From Parabacteroides merdae ATCC 43184 (lineage in GTDB: Bacteria; Bacteroidota; Bacteroidia; Bacteroidales; Tannerellaceae): a stretch of DNA of 64,000 nucleotides. The stretch is from positions 2,852,001 to 2,916,000 of the forward strand of contig NZ_CP102286.1 of assembly GCF_025151215.1 (NCBI RefSeq), given 5' to 3'. Each line of letters starts with the position of its first letter. Positions within the stretch are counted from its first letter, which is position 1. The notes below the pieces were generated by a model. That model did not search any database. It was not told the origin of the DNA and worked only from the letters and a program-made list of their open reading frames with translations. The translations under genes and the position numbers were made by a program. This document shows, piece after piece, positions 62,685-64,000 of the stretch.

Positions 62685-63824
62685 TTATTTTGCCATCACC
62701 TTTATGTTGCTATAACTGTTTCCTTCGAAATTGATACGGCCGTTTTTACCGTTGTTGACATCGAGGGTGTAGTTGTTTTTGTTCCTTTGGTCATCGCGGC
62801 TATCGAAACCGACCGAGTTTTCGTCCTGGTTACGACGTTGGATACTGAAGCCGCCTTGAACCTTGCAATTGCCGTATTTCATATTGTTGGCAACGACACG
62901 GAAGGAGGCGTTCACATCGATATAAATGTTCAGATTACCGTAGCGGGCATCCACATTGACCTTATCGAAGTTGCTGGCAAGATCCTTGATGGTAAGCGTG
63001 CTGTAGCTCAGTTCGTCGACGGTGATGCCCTGTTTCAGCTCGTCGATCTTGCAATTTCCGTACTTCAGTTCCATATAGCCGTTGTCCAGCCTGTCGATAT
63101 GGATGTCGCCGTATTTGGCTTCAGTGTTCATCTTCCGGACATTTCCGAGACTGAGGTTGGAGTACTTGCTGTCGATATTCAGTTGCGAGCCGTTGCGGAT
63201 AGAGGATTTGCCGCAATAGGCCAGGTCCAAAGTGGCGTTGTCGACATCGGAGATATCCATATTGCCATATTGCACGTCGATGCTGAGAGGTCCCGTGAAA
63301 TTACCGCCATTGAGATTGCCGTATTTGACATGCAGATCGCATTTTCCCTTATTGTTTTCCGGCATGATGATATTGCCGTACTTCTGTGTCAGGTCGCACG
63401 TCAGTTCAGACGGCATATTGACATAGTAGTTGATGGTGAAGGATTCGTTAGAGCCTCCATTCCCGTTTTGCGACCTCAGGCTTGTAACGGCCGAAACCGT
63501 ATTGCCCATCTTTTCCATCCGTATGTTGACACGGTCGATGATAGCCTGCGCCTTTTCGTCATTACGGGCTTTCGCCTCGATCACGACACGGATGGAGACT
63601 TCGCTCTTGCTCCAATGCGTAACCGTAATGTTTCCGTAACGGTTGTCAACTTGCAAGATGTCGTTTTTACCGACATTGAAGCTTTTGTTGATTTCCTTTT
63701 TCTTGATGCTTTCCTGTTTGGCAGCCCAACCGGATACGCTGCAAAACAAAACCAGGAGCATCAACAGACCGGCCCGTAAAAAGCAGGATTGTCCCTTCTT
63801 GGTGTGTTGATAAGCTGTTTTCAT
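62685..63824 (-). CDS. Secreted DUF4097-like protein with YGN repeats
   Basis: 379 aa with a signal peptide (cleavage near GWAAK). About eight YGN/YGD units at ~20-residue intervals (NRYGNITV, QKYGNIIM, VKYGNLNG, VQYGNMDI, AKYGDIHI, LKYGNCKI, ARYGNLNI, MKYGNCKV) indicate a beta-solenoid of the DUF4097/adhesin-like type. Such proteins often accompany ECF sigma/anti-sigma genes and are thought to act at the cell surface. The next gene upstream on the same strand ends 37 bp away. Function unknown. Confidence 0.87.
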   Translation of the reverse strand: MKTAYQHTKKGQSCFLRAGLLMLLVLFCSVSGWAAKQESIKKKEINKSFNVGKNDILQVDNRYGNITVTHWSKSEVSIRVVIEAKARNDEKAQAIIDRVNIRMEKMGNTVSAVTSLRSQNGNGGSNESFTINYYVNMPSELTCDLTQKYGNIIMPENNKGKCDLHVKYGNLNGGNFTGPLSIDVQYGNMDISDVDNATLDLAYCGKSSIRNGSQLNIDSKYSNLSLGNVRKMNTEAKYGDIHIDRLDNGYMELKYGNCKIDELKQGITVDELSYSTLTIKDLASNFDKVNVDARYGNLNIYIDVNASFRVVANNMKYGNCKVQGGFSIQRRNQDENSVGFDSRDDQRNKNNYTLDVNNGKNGRINFEGNSYSNIKVMAK

Positions 63825-63855
63825 GTGTTGATAAATTGTTTTATGTGTTGATTAA
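63804..63855. repeat. Three GTGTTGATAA repeats at the DUF4097-like gene start
   Basis: GTGTTGATAA at 63804-63813 and 63825-63834, and GTGTTGATTAA from 63845, with 21- and 20-bp spacing. On the minus strand they read TTATCAACAC. The first copy is inside codons 4-7 and the others in the 37-bp intergenic gap and upstream coding end, so they span the translation start. Confidence 0.55.
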
Positions 63856-63860
63856 CGTGT

Positions 63861-64000
63861 TTATTGTTTACTATTCCTGTTGAAATCTTCCATATTCTCC
63901 ATCTGTTTCAACATGATGTTGAGACTTTCCAAGCTGGTACTGTAATGCAGGTTCATGGCATAAAGGCCGGCATTGGAGCAAGGCAGAGTCGGAAGGACCG
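63861..64000 (-). CDS. Hypothetical protein, C-terminal end (partial)
   Basis: The frame enters from the right edge and stops at 63863-63861. The last ~45 residues are visible (AGLYAMNLHYSTSLESLNIM, LKQMENMEDFNRNSKQ), helical and soluble. No family recognised from this piece. It is 37 bp upstream of the DUF4097-like gene on the same strand and probably co-transcribed. Confidence 0.65.
   Translation of the reverse strand, partial: VLPTLPCSNAGLYAMNLHYSTSLESLNIMLKQMENMEDFNRNSKQ

Noticed and set aside
62661..63779. Plus-strand 372-codon open frame
   Set aside because: Antisense to the YGN-repeat protein; the repeat structure and signal peptide are clearly on the minus strand.

Overview
The window looks like the chromosome of a Bacteroidales gut commensal, most likely a Parabacteroides. 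The evidence is the promoter grammar (TTTG at -33, TAnnTTTG at -7), the absence of Shine-Dalgarno sites, many lipoproteins, GH3/GH20/sulfatase glycan enzymes, a parA-parB-DUF5683-LysM transglycosylase-rel operon, DUF4492-cydAB, and two very large secreted proteins with a DUF6383-type C-terminus, a family I associate with Parabacteroides. The species is inference.

Layout. 0-5 kb: the end of a porin, a CxxCH lipoprotein, two RidA/chorismatase-fold paralogues, a hemerythrin-like protein and a LuxR-type regulator with a degenerate receiver. 5.2-8.5 kb: DUF6383 surface protein 1 (minus), followed upstream by an invertible promoter. 9.1-13.3 kb: a second hemerythrin/LuxR pair in an operon with a GH3 glycosidase. 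13.4-18 kb: a CBM9-like protein, a LysE exporter, a sulfatase, then 1.6 kb holding a diverged giant inverted repeat and a scrambled sulfatase fossil. 18-33 kb: purL, an outer-membrane barrel, GH20, a phosphate porin and PstS (both behind clear Pho-type boxes), a nitronate monooxygenase-like enzyme, an ECF sigma unit, rpsA, a lone receiver protein and HU. 33-46 kb: tRNA-Pro, aroB, alaS, an M23 peptidase, a MerR-like regulator, DUF3127, then the rel-mltD-DUF5683-parB-parA operon and a truncated PIN gene. 46.6-50.4 kb: a second invertible promoter and DUF6383 surface protein 2. 50.5-55.3 kb: a GC-rich VirE-N/DUF3987, HU-like, DUF4248, glucosaminidase and membrane-ORF module. 55.3-64 kb: rnz, cydBA, a Tat-exported Gfo/Idh/MocA oxidoreductase with a DUF1080 lipoprotein, and a YGN-repeat DUF4097-like protein.

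The main story is surface variation. The two DUF6383 genes share the signal peptide, the C-terminal domain, a flanking promoter segment bounded by inverted repeats with an AAACGTACGT core (matching the Mpi serine-invertase motif ARACGTWCGT), and a 3' element with possible covarying stems. As assembled, both promoters face away from their genes (OFF). No invertase gene is in the window, so control would act in trans.

Other notable systems are the duplicated hemerythrin/pseudo-receiver modules, a porin/c-type cytochrome/chorismatase-like cluster, 11-bp-phased Pho boxes with identical geometry at two promoters, and a frameshifted A8-tract gene beside the VirE module. No CRISPR array, rRNA operon or intact insertion sequence was recognised.
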